This document shows positions 35,235-42,329 of a stretch of 64,000 nt of DNA, one piece after another (the first letter of the stretch is position 1; every line of letters starts with the position of its first letter). Origin of the DNA: CAJINA01 sp964636125 (GTDB lineage: Bacteria; Desulfobacterota; Desulfobacteria; Desulfobacterales; CAJINA01); NCBI GenBank assembly GCA_964636125.1, contig CAZWPX010000023.1, positions 1 to 64,000 on the forward strand. Reading direction: 5' to 3'. Below the pieces are notes generated by a model. That model made no database searches and had not been told where the DNA came from. It saw nothing but the letters and a program-made list of their open reading frames with translations. A program made the position numbers and the translations under genes.

Positions 35235-36065
35235 TTATAGCCCTTCATCAAATTTCCCGCCCGAGGAGAGGTTGTAGTAAAGGCTGATCATGGCCGCCAT
35301 CACAGCCATCCCCACGCCGATTTCCACGATGAGAATTCCATGGGAACGGGCGGTCACCGGGTCAACCCCCAAAACGGGAGCAAGCGCGCTGTAATCCAGA
35401 AAATTGGCACCCTGCAGCAGGCAGAGTCCGCCGGTGGCGGCATACAGGAACACACCCAGGGTACACAGCAGCACTGCAATTTTTTCACCGAGTCTGTGCA
35501 AAGATGATCGCAGGTTATGGGATATGGCGTAGACAATGACCGAGGCGCCCAGAATGACCCCGCCCTGGAAGCCGCCCCCGGGACTGTGATGACCGTGGGC
35601 AATGACGTACAGGGCGAAAAGCTGGATAAAGGGAATGATCATGCGGCAGGTGGTCTTGACGACAACGCCATGGGGAACCCATTGCAGGTCAATCCTTTCA
35701 AAGTCGGCGGATTCGCGGGGATAGCGGCCGCCCTTTTTTATCCGGAAAGTCGTGCCGGTGGGAATGTGTCGATACATACGATTTTCCGGCTCATCGGTTT
35801 TGGTTTGCCGCAGCAGCAGGAAACAGGCGGCTACCGCTGTAAAAATGACAATGGTCTCGAACATCGTGTCATACCCGCGATAGTCAGCCAGGACTGCGGT
35901 GACAATGTTCGGGACCGAGGTATCTTCAAGGGTATGCTCGATATAGTAAGGTGATACATGTGTATTTGCAGGCGAACCGGGATCGCCCCAGTCGGGAAAA
36001 TCCAGTGTGCAGTACATTAAAGAAATGCCGAATATCAGCACAACAACTTTCGCTATGGTGTTCAA
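35235..36065 (-). CDS. mnhB: MbhE-MnhB fusion subunit of antiporter
   Basis: A 276-residue membrane protein with two parts. The N-terminal portion (about 1-90) resembles MbhE, the last segment of MrpA (IVTAVLADYRGYDTMFETIVIFTAVAACFLLLR). The C-terminal portion (about 135-270) is MnhB (TTCRMIIPFIQLFALYVIAHGHHSPGGGFQGGVILGASVIVYAI). A soluble linker of about 40 residues joins them. The HGHHSPGGGFQGG loop is the best-conserved MnhB mark. It overlaps the upstream MbhD-like gene by 4 bp. Confidence 0.9.
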   Translation of the reverse strand: MNTIAKVVVLIFGISLMYCTLDFPDWGDPGSPANTHVSPYYIEHTLEDTSVPNIVTAVLADYRGYDTMFETIVIFTAVAACFLLLRQTKTDEPENRMYRHIPTGTTFRIKKGGRYPRESADFERIDLQWVPHGVVVKTTCRMIIPFIQLFALYVIAHGHHSPGGGFQGGVILGASVIVYAISHNLRSSLHRLGEKIAVLLCTLGVFLYAATGGLCLLQGANFLDYSALAPVLGVDPVTARSHGILIVEIGVGMAVMAAMISLYYNLSSGGKFDEGL

Positions 36066-36307
36066 TCCCTGGTTCTCCTTGAAGTTCTGAATACAGCGGC
36101 GACAAACAGCACCGTACTGATGCCGGCCCCCACGGATGCTTCGGTAAAGGCGACATCAACCGCCCCCATGATGGCCCACAAAAGACACATCATGAAGCTG
36201 TAAGCCCCAAAAAGGATGGCCGCCCCCAGCAGGTCTTTCACCGTGATGGCAGCTATGGCGGTAATAACGACCATTAGAAGCACGATCATTTCAATAGCCC
36301 ATATCAT
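36062..36307 (-). CDS. MbhD-like (DUF4040) antiporter subunit
   Basis: An 81-residue protein with three transmembrane helices, equivalent to the MbhD part of MrpA: VVITAIAAITVKDLLGAAILFGAYSFMMCLLWAIMGAVDVAFTEASVGAGISTVLFVAAVFRT. The Asp/Glu pair in AVDVAFTEASVGAG is the conserved feature. It overlaps both neighbours by 4 bp (mnhG start-stop and MnhB), showing tight coupling. Confidence 0.88.
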   Translation of the reverse strand: MIWAIEMIVLLMVVITAIAAITVKDLLGAAILFGAYSFMMCLLWAIMGAVDVAFTEASVGAGISTVLFVAAVFRTSRRTRD

Positions 36308-36627
36308 GGTCTGTTCTTCTCCCTGGTCCAGGGACGCAGGCCGGCTCTGACACCTGCGTCAATGATGGCATGCGTTGCCGTGGGGCTCGTAAAGAAAACG
36401 AAGACAACGATCAGTATGATCTTAAAAGCGGTTAACAGAGAATGGCCGGTCAAATCCTGGAGGGTGTACAGCGCCATGGCCGACATGGCCAGGACATGTC
36501 CGGCGGTGTCCAGTTTACCCGCCGGGTGCAGGCGGGTATAAAAATCAGGCAACCGGATGATCCCAATAGATCCTCCGGTAAAAAACAGGAGCCCGCCCAC
36601 GAAAAGCACTATGACAATGACATCCAT
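36304..36627 (-). CDS. mnhG: MnhG/MrpG antiporter subunit
   Basis: A 107-residue protein with three helices and the canonical MnhG motif GSIGIIRLPDFYTRLHPAGKLDTAGHVLAM, followed by LIVVFVFFTSPTATHAIIDAGVRAG. Length and motif match the family closely. It is an accessory membrane subunit required for Mrp complex assembly. It begins 5 bp after mnhF and overlaps the MbhD-like gene by 4 bp. Confidence 0.95.
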   Translation of the reverse strand: MDVIVIVLFVGGLLFFTGGSIGIIRLPDFYTRLHPAGKLDTAGHVLAMSAMALYTLQDLTGHSLLTAFKIILIVVFVFFTSPTATHAIIDAGVRAGLRPWTREKNRP

Positions 36628-36632
36628 GCAAA

Positions 36633-36929
36633 CTACCTTTCCCCGGATGGGGGGGCTTCGTCATACAGCCCTTTTCTCTTCTGGAAAAACCTAGAGGCCG
36701 CCAGCACGGCAATAAAATTCAACATGGCGTAAGCCAGCGCAATATCAACAAACATGTCAACCCGCTGGTAAAGCAGCCCGATCAGAACTAGCAGTACGGT
36801 CGTCTTGGAGCCGATGGCGTTGACCCCGATAAGGCGATCGAGAATAGTGGGTCCGGTTACCGCCCGGTAAAGCGGGAGCAGCATAGCCAGGCATAAAAAA
36901 ATGCCGGTATAGAGAAAGAAAATATCCAT
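36633..36929 (-). CDS. mnhF: MnhF/MrpF antiporter subunit
   Basis: A 98-residue protein with three helices and the family motif YRAVTGPTILDRLIGVNAIGSKTTVLLVLIG, then DIALAYAMLNFIAVLAASRFF. It shares one base with the end of mnhE (stop/start overlap at 36929). Small structural subunit of the Mrp complex. Confidence 0.95.
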   Translation of the reverse strand: MDIFFLYTGIFLCLAMLLPLYRAVTGPTILDRLIGVNAIGSKTTVLLVLIGLLYQRVDMFVDIALAYAMLNFIAVLAASRFFQKRKGLYDEAPPSGER

Positions 36930-37519
36930 TATTTTGCGAAAACCTTCGCAATTTTGGCTTCCATTTCACCAGGAAGCGGTTTTCCTGATTCCATATCGAT
37001 ACAGTGTACGGAGAACTTTCCTGCGGCCGTCACATGGACCGTGATGGTCCCGGGTGTCAACGTAATGGAATTGGCAAAAGTGGTACGGGCGACATCGCTG
37101 GAGAGTTTGCTGTCGAATTCTATGATCTTGGGATCGATCAGTTCCCGCATACGCGGGTGAAACACCAGGTACATGACATGCAGGTTTGCCAGAAAGATTT
37201 GATAAAGCAGCCATGGAATATAGCCCACAAACCGCAACCATACGAGAGGCAAATTCCGGTCCAGGGGCGCTGGAAAGAGTAAATCCCCGGATAAAAAAGC
37301 GACAATACCGCAGGAAACGGCACCCAAGATCAGATGGAATGCGTCAAATCTCCCTGAAAACACCAGCCACATTGCAAACATTGCCAGGAAGGTCAGCCAG
37401 AAGCCTGCGCCGAACCGCCTCGTTTTGACAGACAGGGGACTGCTTTCGACCTTTATTGATCTCGGCGGGTTGGATTGGGGCAAGCCGTTAGGGTCAGAAG
37501 TACGATTGGAAGTAGGCAT
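36929..37519 (-). CDS. mnhE: MnhE/MrpE antiporter subunit, first gene of operon
   Basis: A 196-residue MnhE protein. A soluble N-terminal extension of about 38 residues precedes two helices (FWLTFLAMFAMWLVFSG; FHLILGAVSCGIVAFLSG). The conserved soluble domain follows: LANLHVMYLVFHPRMRELIDPKIIEFDSKLSSDVARTTFANSITLTPGTITV. It heads the operon mnhEFG-mbhD-mnhB-mnhC-cNMP-four pumps. A sigma-54 promoter lies about 115 bp upstream. Confidence 0.93.
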   Translation of the reverse strand: MPTSNRTSDPNGLPQSNPPRSIKVESSPLSVKTRRFGAGFWLTFLAMFAMWLVFSGRFDAFHLILGAVSCGIVAFLSGDLLFPAPLDRNLPLVWLRFVGYIPWLLYQIFLANLHVMYLVFHPRMRELIDPKIIEFDSKLSSDVARTTFANSITLTPGTITVHVTAAGKFSVHCIDMESGKPLPGEMEAKIAKVFAK

Positions 37520-37632
37520 ACCTCAGGCCTCTCATCTTGTTGGCGGCTGTTGAGCAGGTCTAAGTCTCAATCGCAAGAAAAAGCGGATTGCGGTATACAG
37601 GTCAGTTTCAGGTGGCCGGTCTTATTGATTGA

Positions 37633-37649
37633 AGCAATATCCTTGCCAA
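37633..37649 (-). promoter_or_regulatory. Sigma-54 (-24/-12) promoter of the antiporter operon
   Basis: On the minus strand the 17 bases read TTGGCAAGGATATTGCT. This matches the sigma-54 consensus (YTGGCACGRNNNTTGCW) at all defined positions except one, with the required GG-N10-GC spacing. It points at mnhE, giving a leader of about 100 bases. It sits in the 323-bp gap 37520-37842, the rest of which is AT-rich and without clear genes. Transcription would need an enhancer-binding activator, which is not encoded next to it. Confidence 0.75.
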
Positions 37650-37878
37650 CAGCACCACGGTAGCGCATAAGTTAATGGGAATGCCGTCATATAAACGCTT
37701 TACCAGTTATATCAACACAGTAAATTAATATTCTATCTGGTTTTCGCTTACGAGTTTGTACCTGGGGATCTCTGGCTTGTGAAAATACGCATTTAAATTA
37801 TTGCACCGCTATACTATTATTGCAAGCTGATATCTTCGCGAAGTGGTTTCAAGTTACAAAATTCGGTTTTATGGAGAG

Positions 37879-38052
37879 ATAGTGGTCTTTCATCCGGGCG
37901 TCATCCGCGGTATGGCCCTCTGTGTGCCCGCAACAGCCCTGGCCCACGCCGACCGCAGTCTCGGTGCCATCGTCCGCCTGGCCGCTGACCTGGGCCTGCC
38001 CCTTTGTATCGAGAACATGTTCCCCGGCTATGGGGCTTTTATTGAAACCAAA
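37879..38052 (+). pseudogene. Remnant of a TIM-barrel sugar-phosphate isomerase/epimerase
   Basis: A short open stretch encodes VVFHPGVIRG..., then SLGAIVRLAADLGLPLCIENMFPGYGAFIE. This looks like the middle of an AP-endonuclease-2/xylose-isomerase-like barrel: the strand with the His-Pro-Gly motif followed by the strand carrying IENM. Nothing before or after it in the same frame continues the family, and the frame runs on into the antisense of the next gene. I read it as a decayed fragment of about 58 codons. Confidence 0.55.
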
Positions 38053-38053
38053 C

Positions 38054-38317
38054 CTACTTCTTATCTCCCGCCGGGTAAAACCCCTTCTCCTCCATGCACT
38101 TATCAGTGAGATAGCGGACTTCGCCATACGTGCCCCAGTCCTGGGCAGGGTCACGGGTCAGGTTATTCTTGGATTGGCCCTCAGCCTTGCTCACACAGTC
38201 CGCGTAAGCTTCATCCCATTTTGCCTCAGGCACGGTATTGTGTTTCCAACCGTGACCGCAGGCCATGAGCAAAACAGACAACACCAGGCAGCTCGAAATT
38301 TTGATGATCGTATGCAT
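38054..38317 (-). CDS. Small lipoprotein, unknown
   Basis: An 87-residue protein with a lipoprotein signal (MHTIIKISSCLVLSVLLMAC, lipobox LMAC) and a short mature part. The mature part holds two further cysteines that could form a disulfide (AYADCVSKAEGQSK; LTDKCMEEKGFYPAG). The ATG at 38317 has AAGGAGG five bases before it, so longer in-frame starts are rejected. No family recognised. Likely an outer- or inner-membrane-anchored periplasmic protein. Confidence 0.8.
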   Translation of the reverse strand: MHTIIKISSCLVLSVLLMACGHGWKHNTVPEAKWDEAYADCVSKAEGQSKNNLTRDPAQDWGTYGEVRYLTDKCMEEKGFYPAGDKK

Positions 38318-38379
38318 GCTAACCTCCTTAAGCTTCTGAATAGACTCCACTGTAATGCTTTTCCTGGATTTAGCAATCA

Positions 38380-38581
38380 TTATTGTGACCGGCTCCCCGA
38401 GGCCGGAGGAATCAGGCTCATGGCTCTTTCAGCCATGGCAGCAATGGTCAGGCTCGGGTTGGCGCCGATATTGGATGAGACAGAGGCACCGTTTATGACA
38501 AAGAGCCCCGGGTAACCAAACACCTGGTGGGAAGTGTCAATGACGCCGTCCGCCGCCGATGATCGCGTAATCGTACTCCAT
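38380..38581 (-). pseudogene. GMC oxidoreductase reduced to its two ends by an internal deletion
   Basis: From ATG 38581 on the minus strand the sequence reads MEYDYAIIGGG, the start of an FAD-binding Rossmann motif, then hits a stop four codons later. In a second frame the adjoining DNA encodes DTSHQVFGYPGLFVINGASV, then a NIGANPSLTIAAMAERAMSLIP tail: the C-terminal signature of glucose-methanol-choline oxidoreductases. A gene of about 1.5 kb has therefore lost its entire middle, with the joint inside a GGCGGCGGACGGCG stretch. Nonfunctional. Confidence 0.8.
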
Positions 38582-38704
38582 CGTCGTTGATCTCTCACCG
38601 GATCGGTAGAACCTATCCGGGTCCTCCGCCAGAGGTGGACGGATTAAATCAAAAGTCAAACACCGTTAGTCTCCCCTGCAAAGCTGGGGGTTTACCGATG
38701 AATA

Positions 38705-39166
38705 TTAACCCAGTGCAAAAACCAGCAGGTTGAGCGTATCCTGATAAATACAGGGGTCCTTGCTCGCCCGCGGTCCGGCCACGTTGAGCACCTCGATACG
38801 CTGGAGTTCGATCCACGAGGCCACCAGGGAGGCGGCATCGTTCAAGTTGCTGTGGTTGTTTAAATCGATTCCCAGCAGCTGTTTGCCCCGCCGCAGGACC
38901 ACCACCCGGGTGTAATCCGTCCCGCCGGTGGGCGTTCCCCGGGAAATCAGCAGGGTCCCGTCGGACTCCAGCACATTTTTGTCTGTCCGTTTGCTGTAGC
39001 TGTCGGTGGGCATTTCCACCAGGTTGTAGGTTTCCGGCAGGGACCCGTCTTCGGTGAGTCGTCCTTTGGGGAGCCACCCGCCATGGGGAATGCCCAGTCG
39101 TATGGCCGCATCCAGGGCTGCCTGGTCCGCACCCGTCTGACCGCCTGATATGATCTTCTTCAGCAT
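38705..39166 (-). CDS. Putative molybdenum-carrier protein (SLOG/YpsA-like fold)
   Basis: A 153-residue cytosolic protein. It begins MLKKIISGGQTGADQAALDAAIRLGIPHGGWLPKGR, the signature of the putative molybdenum-carrier family related to the nucleotide-binding SLOG fold. It continues with the conserved YSKRTDKNVLESDGTLLISRG and the C-terminal VLNVAGPRASKDPCIY motif (AGPRxS). The start is ATG 39166 behind GAAGG; an in-frame ATG 11 codons upstream lacks this. The biochemical role is unproven; cofactor or nucleotide handling is likely. The 301-bp gap to the next gene shows no other feature. Confidence 0.87.
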   Translation of the reverse strand: MLKKIISGGQTGADQAALDAAIRLGIPHGGWLPKGRLTEDGSLPETYNLVEMPTDSYSKRTDKNVLESDGTLLISRGTPTGGTDYTRVVVLRRGKQLLGIDLNNHSNLNDAASLVASWIELQRIEVLNVAGPRASKDPCIYQDTLNLLVFALG

Positions 39167-39467
39167 GATGCCTTCACCTTTTCTTTTTACCTGGGGCAAA
39201 ATTGGGAATCGTTCGATATGGGTTTGAAAGGCGTGTCATGAATTCTCCACGACCTTTTCTATGCCACGATCTGTAGCACATAGTTGTAAAAATTGGAACT
39301 GCGTCACGCAACCCGCAGTTGACAAGCTCCGCTGTGCTTCAGTAACCTGTCCCGCAATAAACAGCGGTAGTGTTACCTTACAGGTCAGCTTTCAGGCTTA
39401 TATTAATCCGTGGAAGCGGCAGCTATATTCTCAATTTGAAAACTTCAACACCATCAACGGAGTGATA

Positions 39468-40799
39468 ATGGCCAGGCCTGCAAAAGGATCCGCCATAAAC
39501 GGCATCTTCATCTTCCTGATTCTATCCGGTATCCTGGCGGCCCTGGCCATGGGAAACATGGAAAAGGTCACCAAGGCTTCATTTGATGCGGCCAAAACCG
39601 CAGTGGAACTTGCCATCGGCCTGGTAGGGGCCATGGCCCTTTGGCTGGGGCTGATGAAAGTGGTCGAGCAGGCCGGTCTGCTGCTGGTCATTGCCCGGCG
39701 CCTTAAACCCGTGATGACCAGACTTTTCCCGGATGTGCCGGGCGAGCACCCGGCCATGAGCGCCATGATCATGAACATGGCCTCAAATATCATGGGCCTG
39801 GGCAACGCGGCCACGCCCTTCGGCATCAAAGCCATGGAAGAGCTGAACCGCCTGAATCCGAACAAGGGTACGGCCACCCATTCCATGTGCCTATTCCTTG
39901 CAATCAATACCAGCAGTGTCACCCTGCTCCCCATGGGGGTGATCGCCGTGAGGGCCGGCGCCGGGGCTCTGGATCCGGCCGGCATCTTACTGCCGTCCAT
40001 TTTTTCTACCACCTGCTCAACGCTTGTGGCCATCACTGCGGCTAAAATCCTGGCCCGGGGTTCCGCTCAGAGTCCCCCGCCCCATGAGGCCGCCCGTCTG
40101 GAAGCCACGAATACCGAAAGACAGGCTGCGTTTGAATCCGACACGCCGCAAGAACCACTGACAGCGCAGGGATGGCGACGCCTCTGCCTGCCGGGTTATT
40201 TTCTGGTATTTTCAATCGCACTGGCAACCTACCTGACCCTGCATATCACCGGTGGGGCCGGCCCGGGTGAGTTCCTCCTGAAACAACTGCCGACCTGGCT
40301 GATTCCGTTCCTCATGGGGCTGTTCGTGGTTTACGGTTTCAGCCGCAGGGTTCCGGTGTATGAAACGGTCTGTGAGGGTGCCAAAGAGGGCTTCAAGGTG
40401 GCGCTGCGCATCATTCCCTTTCTGGTGGCCATCCTGGTGGCCATTACTGTTTTTCGTTCATCCGGCGCACTGGAGCTATTGATCACAGCCATTGAACCGG
40501 CCACCGCCCTGATCGGCATGCCGGCCGACACTCTGCCCATGGCACTGGTGCGGCCGCTTTCGGGTTCCGGCGCTTTCGGGGTAATGAGCGATATCATCAG
40601 CAGCGCGCCGGATTCGCGCTCAGCCTTTATTGCCAGTATCATGCAGGGCTCCACAGAAACGACGTTTTATGTTCTGGCAGTCTACTTCGGAGCGGTTGGC
40701 ATCACCCGTGTTCGCTATGCAGTCACGGCCGCACTGCTGGCTGACCTGGCCGGTTTTCTGGCCGCGGTCTTCTGGGGCAATCTGTTCTATGCCGGTTAA
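39468..40799 (+). CDS. Fused SpmA-SpmB-like Gate-domain membrane protein
   Basis: A 443-residue protein joining two Gate (nucleoside-recognition) halves. The N-half is SpmA-like (GLVGAMALWLGLMKVVEQAGL, then MNMASNIMGLGNAATPFGIKAMEEL). The C-half is SpmB-like (YETVCEGAKEGFKVALRIIPFLVAILVAI, then RPLSGSGAFGVMSD and MQGSTETTFYVLAVYFGAVG). In Bacillus these are separate proteins needed for spore core dehydration. In a Gram-negative host the role is unknown, possibly membrane transport. About ten hydrophobic segments. ATG 39468 follows GGAG; the frame is open about 200 bases further upstream, but that part is not protein-like. Confidence 0.88.
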   Translation: MARPAKGSAINGIFIFLILSGILAALAMGNMEKVTKASFDAAKTAVELAIGLVGAMALWLGLMKVVEQAGLLLVIARRLKPVMTRLFPDVPGEHPAMSAMIMNMASNIMGLGNAATPFGIKAMEELNRLNPNKGTATHSMCLFLAINTSSVTLLPMGVIAVRAGAGALDPAGILLPSIFSTTCSTLVAITAAKILARGSAQSPPPHEAARLEATNTERQAAFESDTPQEPLTAQGWRRLCLPGYFLVFSIALATYLTLHITGGAGPGEFLLKQLPTWLIPFLMGLFVVYGFSRRVPVYETVCEGAKEGFKVALRIIPFLVAILVAITVFRSSGALELLITAIEPATALIGMPADTLPMALVRPLSGSGAFGVMSDIISSAPDSRSAFIASIMQGSTETTFYVLAVYFGAVGITRVRYAVTAALLADLAGFLAAVFWGNLFYAG

Positions 40800-40823
40800 C
40801 CCGTTTCGCCACTGAGGCCAGCG

Positions 40824-40845
40824 TGCGAGCGCAGAGAGTTCCCTG
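40824..40845 (+). repeat. Dispersed 22-bp motif, copy 2
   Basis: The second copy of the motif at 14467-14488 (begins TGCGAGCGCAG, ends AGTTCCCTG; 20 of 22 bases the same). Like the first, it lies shortly after a stop codon in an intergenic gap. Confidence 0.5.
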
Positions 40846-40927
40846 GCACCTGGATTTTACATTTCTCTATTAAGGCCTTATGATCAGATATCTTATATAG
40901 GGGCAACAAACCGAAGAGGTGATCTCC

Positions 40928-41227
40928 ATGAAGTTATTTATCGCGGCCTTCCTGTTTTTCACCCTGGCCCCCGCGGCCCAGGCCCAGAGGGGCGACGGCA
41001 GTACCTACCGCTGCCAGAATTCTGAACTTATCCATGTCGGCGACTCAGCCTTTCTCATCAAATTGAAATGCGGACCGCCGACCCACAAAGAGGTGATTAA
41101 TACCGGCTACGGCAAAGGAGGCCAGATTGTAACGGAGTGGTACTACCCGAGGAAGAACGGCTGGTACGGCGTTCTGACGATACGCGCCGGTAAACTCATC
41201 AGAATTGGCACCATTCAAACAAGATGA
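40928..41227 (+). CDS. DUF2845-type secreted small protein
   Basis: A 99-residue exported protein: Sec signal peptide MKLFIAAFLFFTLAPAAQAQ, then a DUF2845-like mature domain with STYRCQNSELIHVGDSAFLIKLKCGPP (two Cys, likely disulfide) and WYYPRKNGWYGVLTIRAGKLIRI. ATG 40928 has GAGGTG seven bases upstream and is preferred over an ATG three codons earlier. Function unknown; periplasmic. Confidence 0.8.
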   Translation: MKLFIAAFLFFTLAPAAQAQRGDGSTYRCQNSELIHVGDSAFLIKLKCGPPTHKEVINTGYGKGGQIVTEWYYPRKNGWYGVLTIRAGKLIRIGTIQTR

Positions 41228-41271
41228 ACAGTGAACCTGAGCCCAGCCTTTTTTTTACAGGTTACAGACCA

Positions 41272-41397
41272 TCAGCAGCAACAGGGATCCACACGGCAGC
41301 CGCAGGGGTCTACGTAGTAACAACAACAGCTGGAACTGGAAGTTTCCTCGCTGCTCTCTTCCTTGGTTTCAGTTTTTACATCTTTATCGTTGGACAT
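41272..41397 (-). CDS. 41-residue cysteine-rich mini-protein
   Basis: A short minus-strand gene with an excellent ribosome site (GGAGGT, six bases before ATG 41397). The product begins MSNDKDVKTETKEESSEETSS: highly acidic, polar and presumably disordered. It ends with SCCCYYVDPCGCRVDPCCC: eight cysteines in the last 18 residues as CCC, C-G-C and CCC. This looks like a small metal- or cluster-binding protein, in the manner of a metallothionein, but I recognise no family. It is convergent with the DUF2845 gene. A 62-codon frame on the opposite strand is its antisense shadow. Confidence 0.72.
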   Translation of the reverse strand: MSNDKDVKTETKEESSEETSSSSCCCYYVDPCGCRVDPCCC

Positions 41398-41440
41398 ATT
41401 GTTACCTCCTGAAATCGGAAAGGTTATTTTGAATTAGTTT

Positions 41441-41505
41441 TGTCATTCCGGCGCATGCCGGAATCCAGCGGTATTACTGGATACCGGATCAAGTCCGATA
41501 TGACG
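41441..41505. repeat. REP-like palindromic repeat
   Basis: The unit starts TGTCATTCCGGCGCATGCCGGAA and closes with CTGGATACCGGATCAAGTCCGATATGACG. The outer arms (TGTCAT...ATGACG) and inner arms (TTCCGGC-GCAT-GCCGGAA; CCAG...CTGG) are complementary. This is the common proteobacterial form of intergenic repeat beginning and ending with such GTCAT/ATGAC arms. Confidence 0.6.
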
Positions 41506-41623
41506 GCCTACACATAATAAGTTGCCGGGTTAATACCAGCGGGATGAGCCTGGCGAAAACCGCACCTGAGTTTTTTAGGCATTCGAGAAACTATTAATAT
41601 AAGCGCAAATAACGGGGGTAAAT

Positions 41624-42025
41624 ATGCATCCGCGTCCATGGGTCGGAGTGGGGGTCATCATCACACGCAACGGAAAGATCCTGCTCGGCAAACGCCGTAA
41701 CGCCCACGGCGAGGGCACCTGGTGCTGCCCCGGCGGGCACCTGGAATACGGTGAAACCCTGGAAGCCTGCGCCCGGCGCGAAGTCCGCGAAGAGACAGGA
41801 CTGGAGATCGTGGACGTTCAGCGCGGCGCCTTCACCAATGACCTGTTTGCTAAAGAGGGCAAACACTATGTCACCCTCTATATGCGGGCCAATTGCCCGA
41901 CTGGAACCCCCGCGGTATGCGAGCCCGAAAAGTGTTCAGCATGGGCCTGGTTTTCTCCCAAGGCACTACCCGAACCTCTGTTTCTACCCCTTCAAAACCT
42001 GCTCCAAGACGGCTATAGTCTCTAA
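41624..42025 (+). CDS. Nudix hydrolase (NUDT15/MutT-like)
   Basis: A 133-residue cytosolic pyrophosphohydrolase. The Nudix box is perfect: GHLEYGE, seven residues, REVREETGL (G-x5-E-x7-RE-U-x-EE-x-G-U), giving the Mg2+-binding helix. The opening WVGVGVIITRNGKILLGKRRNAHGEGTWCCPGGHLEYGE and the later KCSAWAWFSPKALPEPLFLPLQNLL match nucleotide-triphosphate-type Nudix enzymes. Substrate not determinable. It is followed by a 304-bp gap (42026-42329) with no gene visible. Confidence 0.92.
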   Translation: MHPRPWVGVGVIITRNGKILLGKRRNAHGEGTWCCPGGHLEYGETLEACARREVREETGLEIVDVQRGAFTNDLFAKEGKHYVTLYMRANCPTGTPAVCEPEKCSAWAWFSPKALPEPLFLPLQNLLQDGYSL

Positions 42026-42278
42026 AAACTGCCGGCTCCTTTCGGTCAAATCAATTCTGTTTGCCACCCATTTTCCAGACCTTTGCAGGGATATCAAAGC
42101 CGACACAACCAGATACCCGGGTCTACTATCGCCTTAAAAATCGCAAACTAAGGGCAATCTTCAGGCCACCGAAACCTTAAGACACTGATATTTAATGAAT
42201 ATAATTCCTATATCAGTCCTTTACATTTTTGCTTTTTTTGCACATACTTAGTTTACACATTGTTTGTAAGCAGTGTGT

Positions 42279-42292
42279 GTTACCCGGGTAAC
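42279..42292. promoter_or_regulatory. Perfect 14-bp palindrome upstream of sensor kinase
   Basis: GTTACCCGGGTAAC is fully self-complementary and lies 38 bases before the preferred TTG start of the kinase gene. It could be an operator. If the kinase instead starts at GTG 42273 the palindrome is coding. Confidence 0.35.
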
Positions 42293-42329
42293 TTGGAGAT
42301 CGTTCATCTATCCGCTGAAAGGGAACCCG

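Noticed and set aside
27398..37519. Membrane-bound hydrogenase or complex I operon
   Set aside because: Only the membrane antiporter modules are present; no NiFe hydrogenase, NuoB/C/D/I-like or other redox subunits lie within or beside the operon.
41224..41412. 62-codon plus-strand frame after the DUF2845 gene
   Set aside because: It overlaps the cysteine-rich mini-gene on the other strand, which has a far better ribosome site and a meaningful product.
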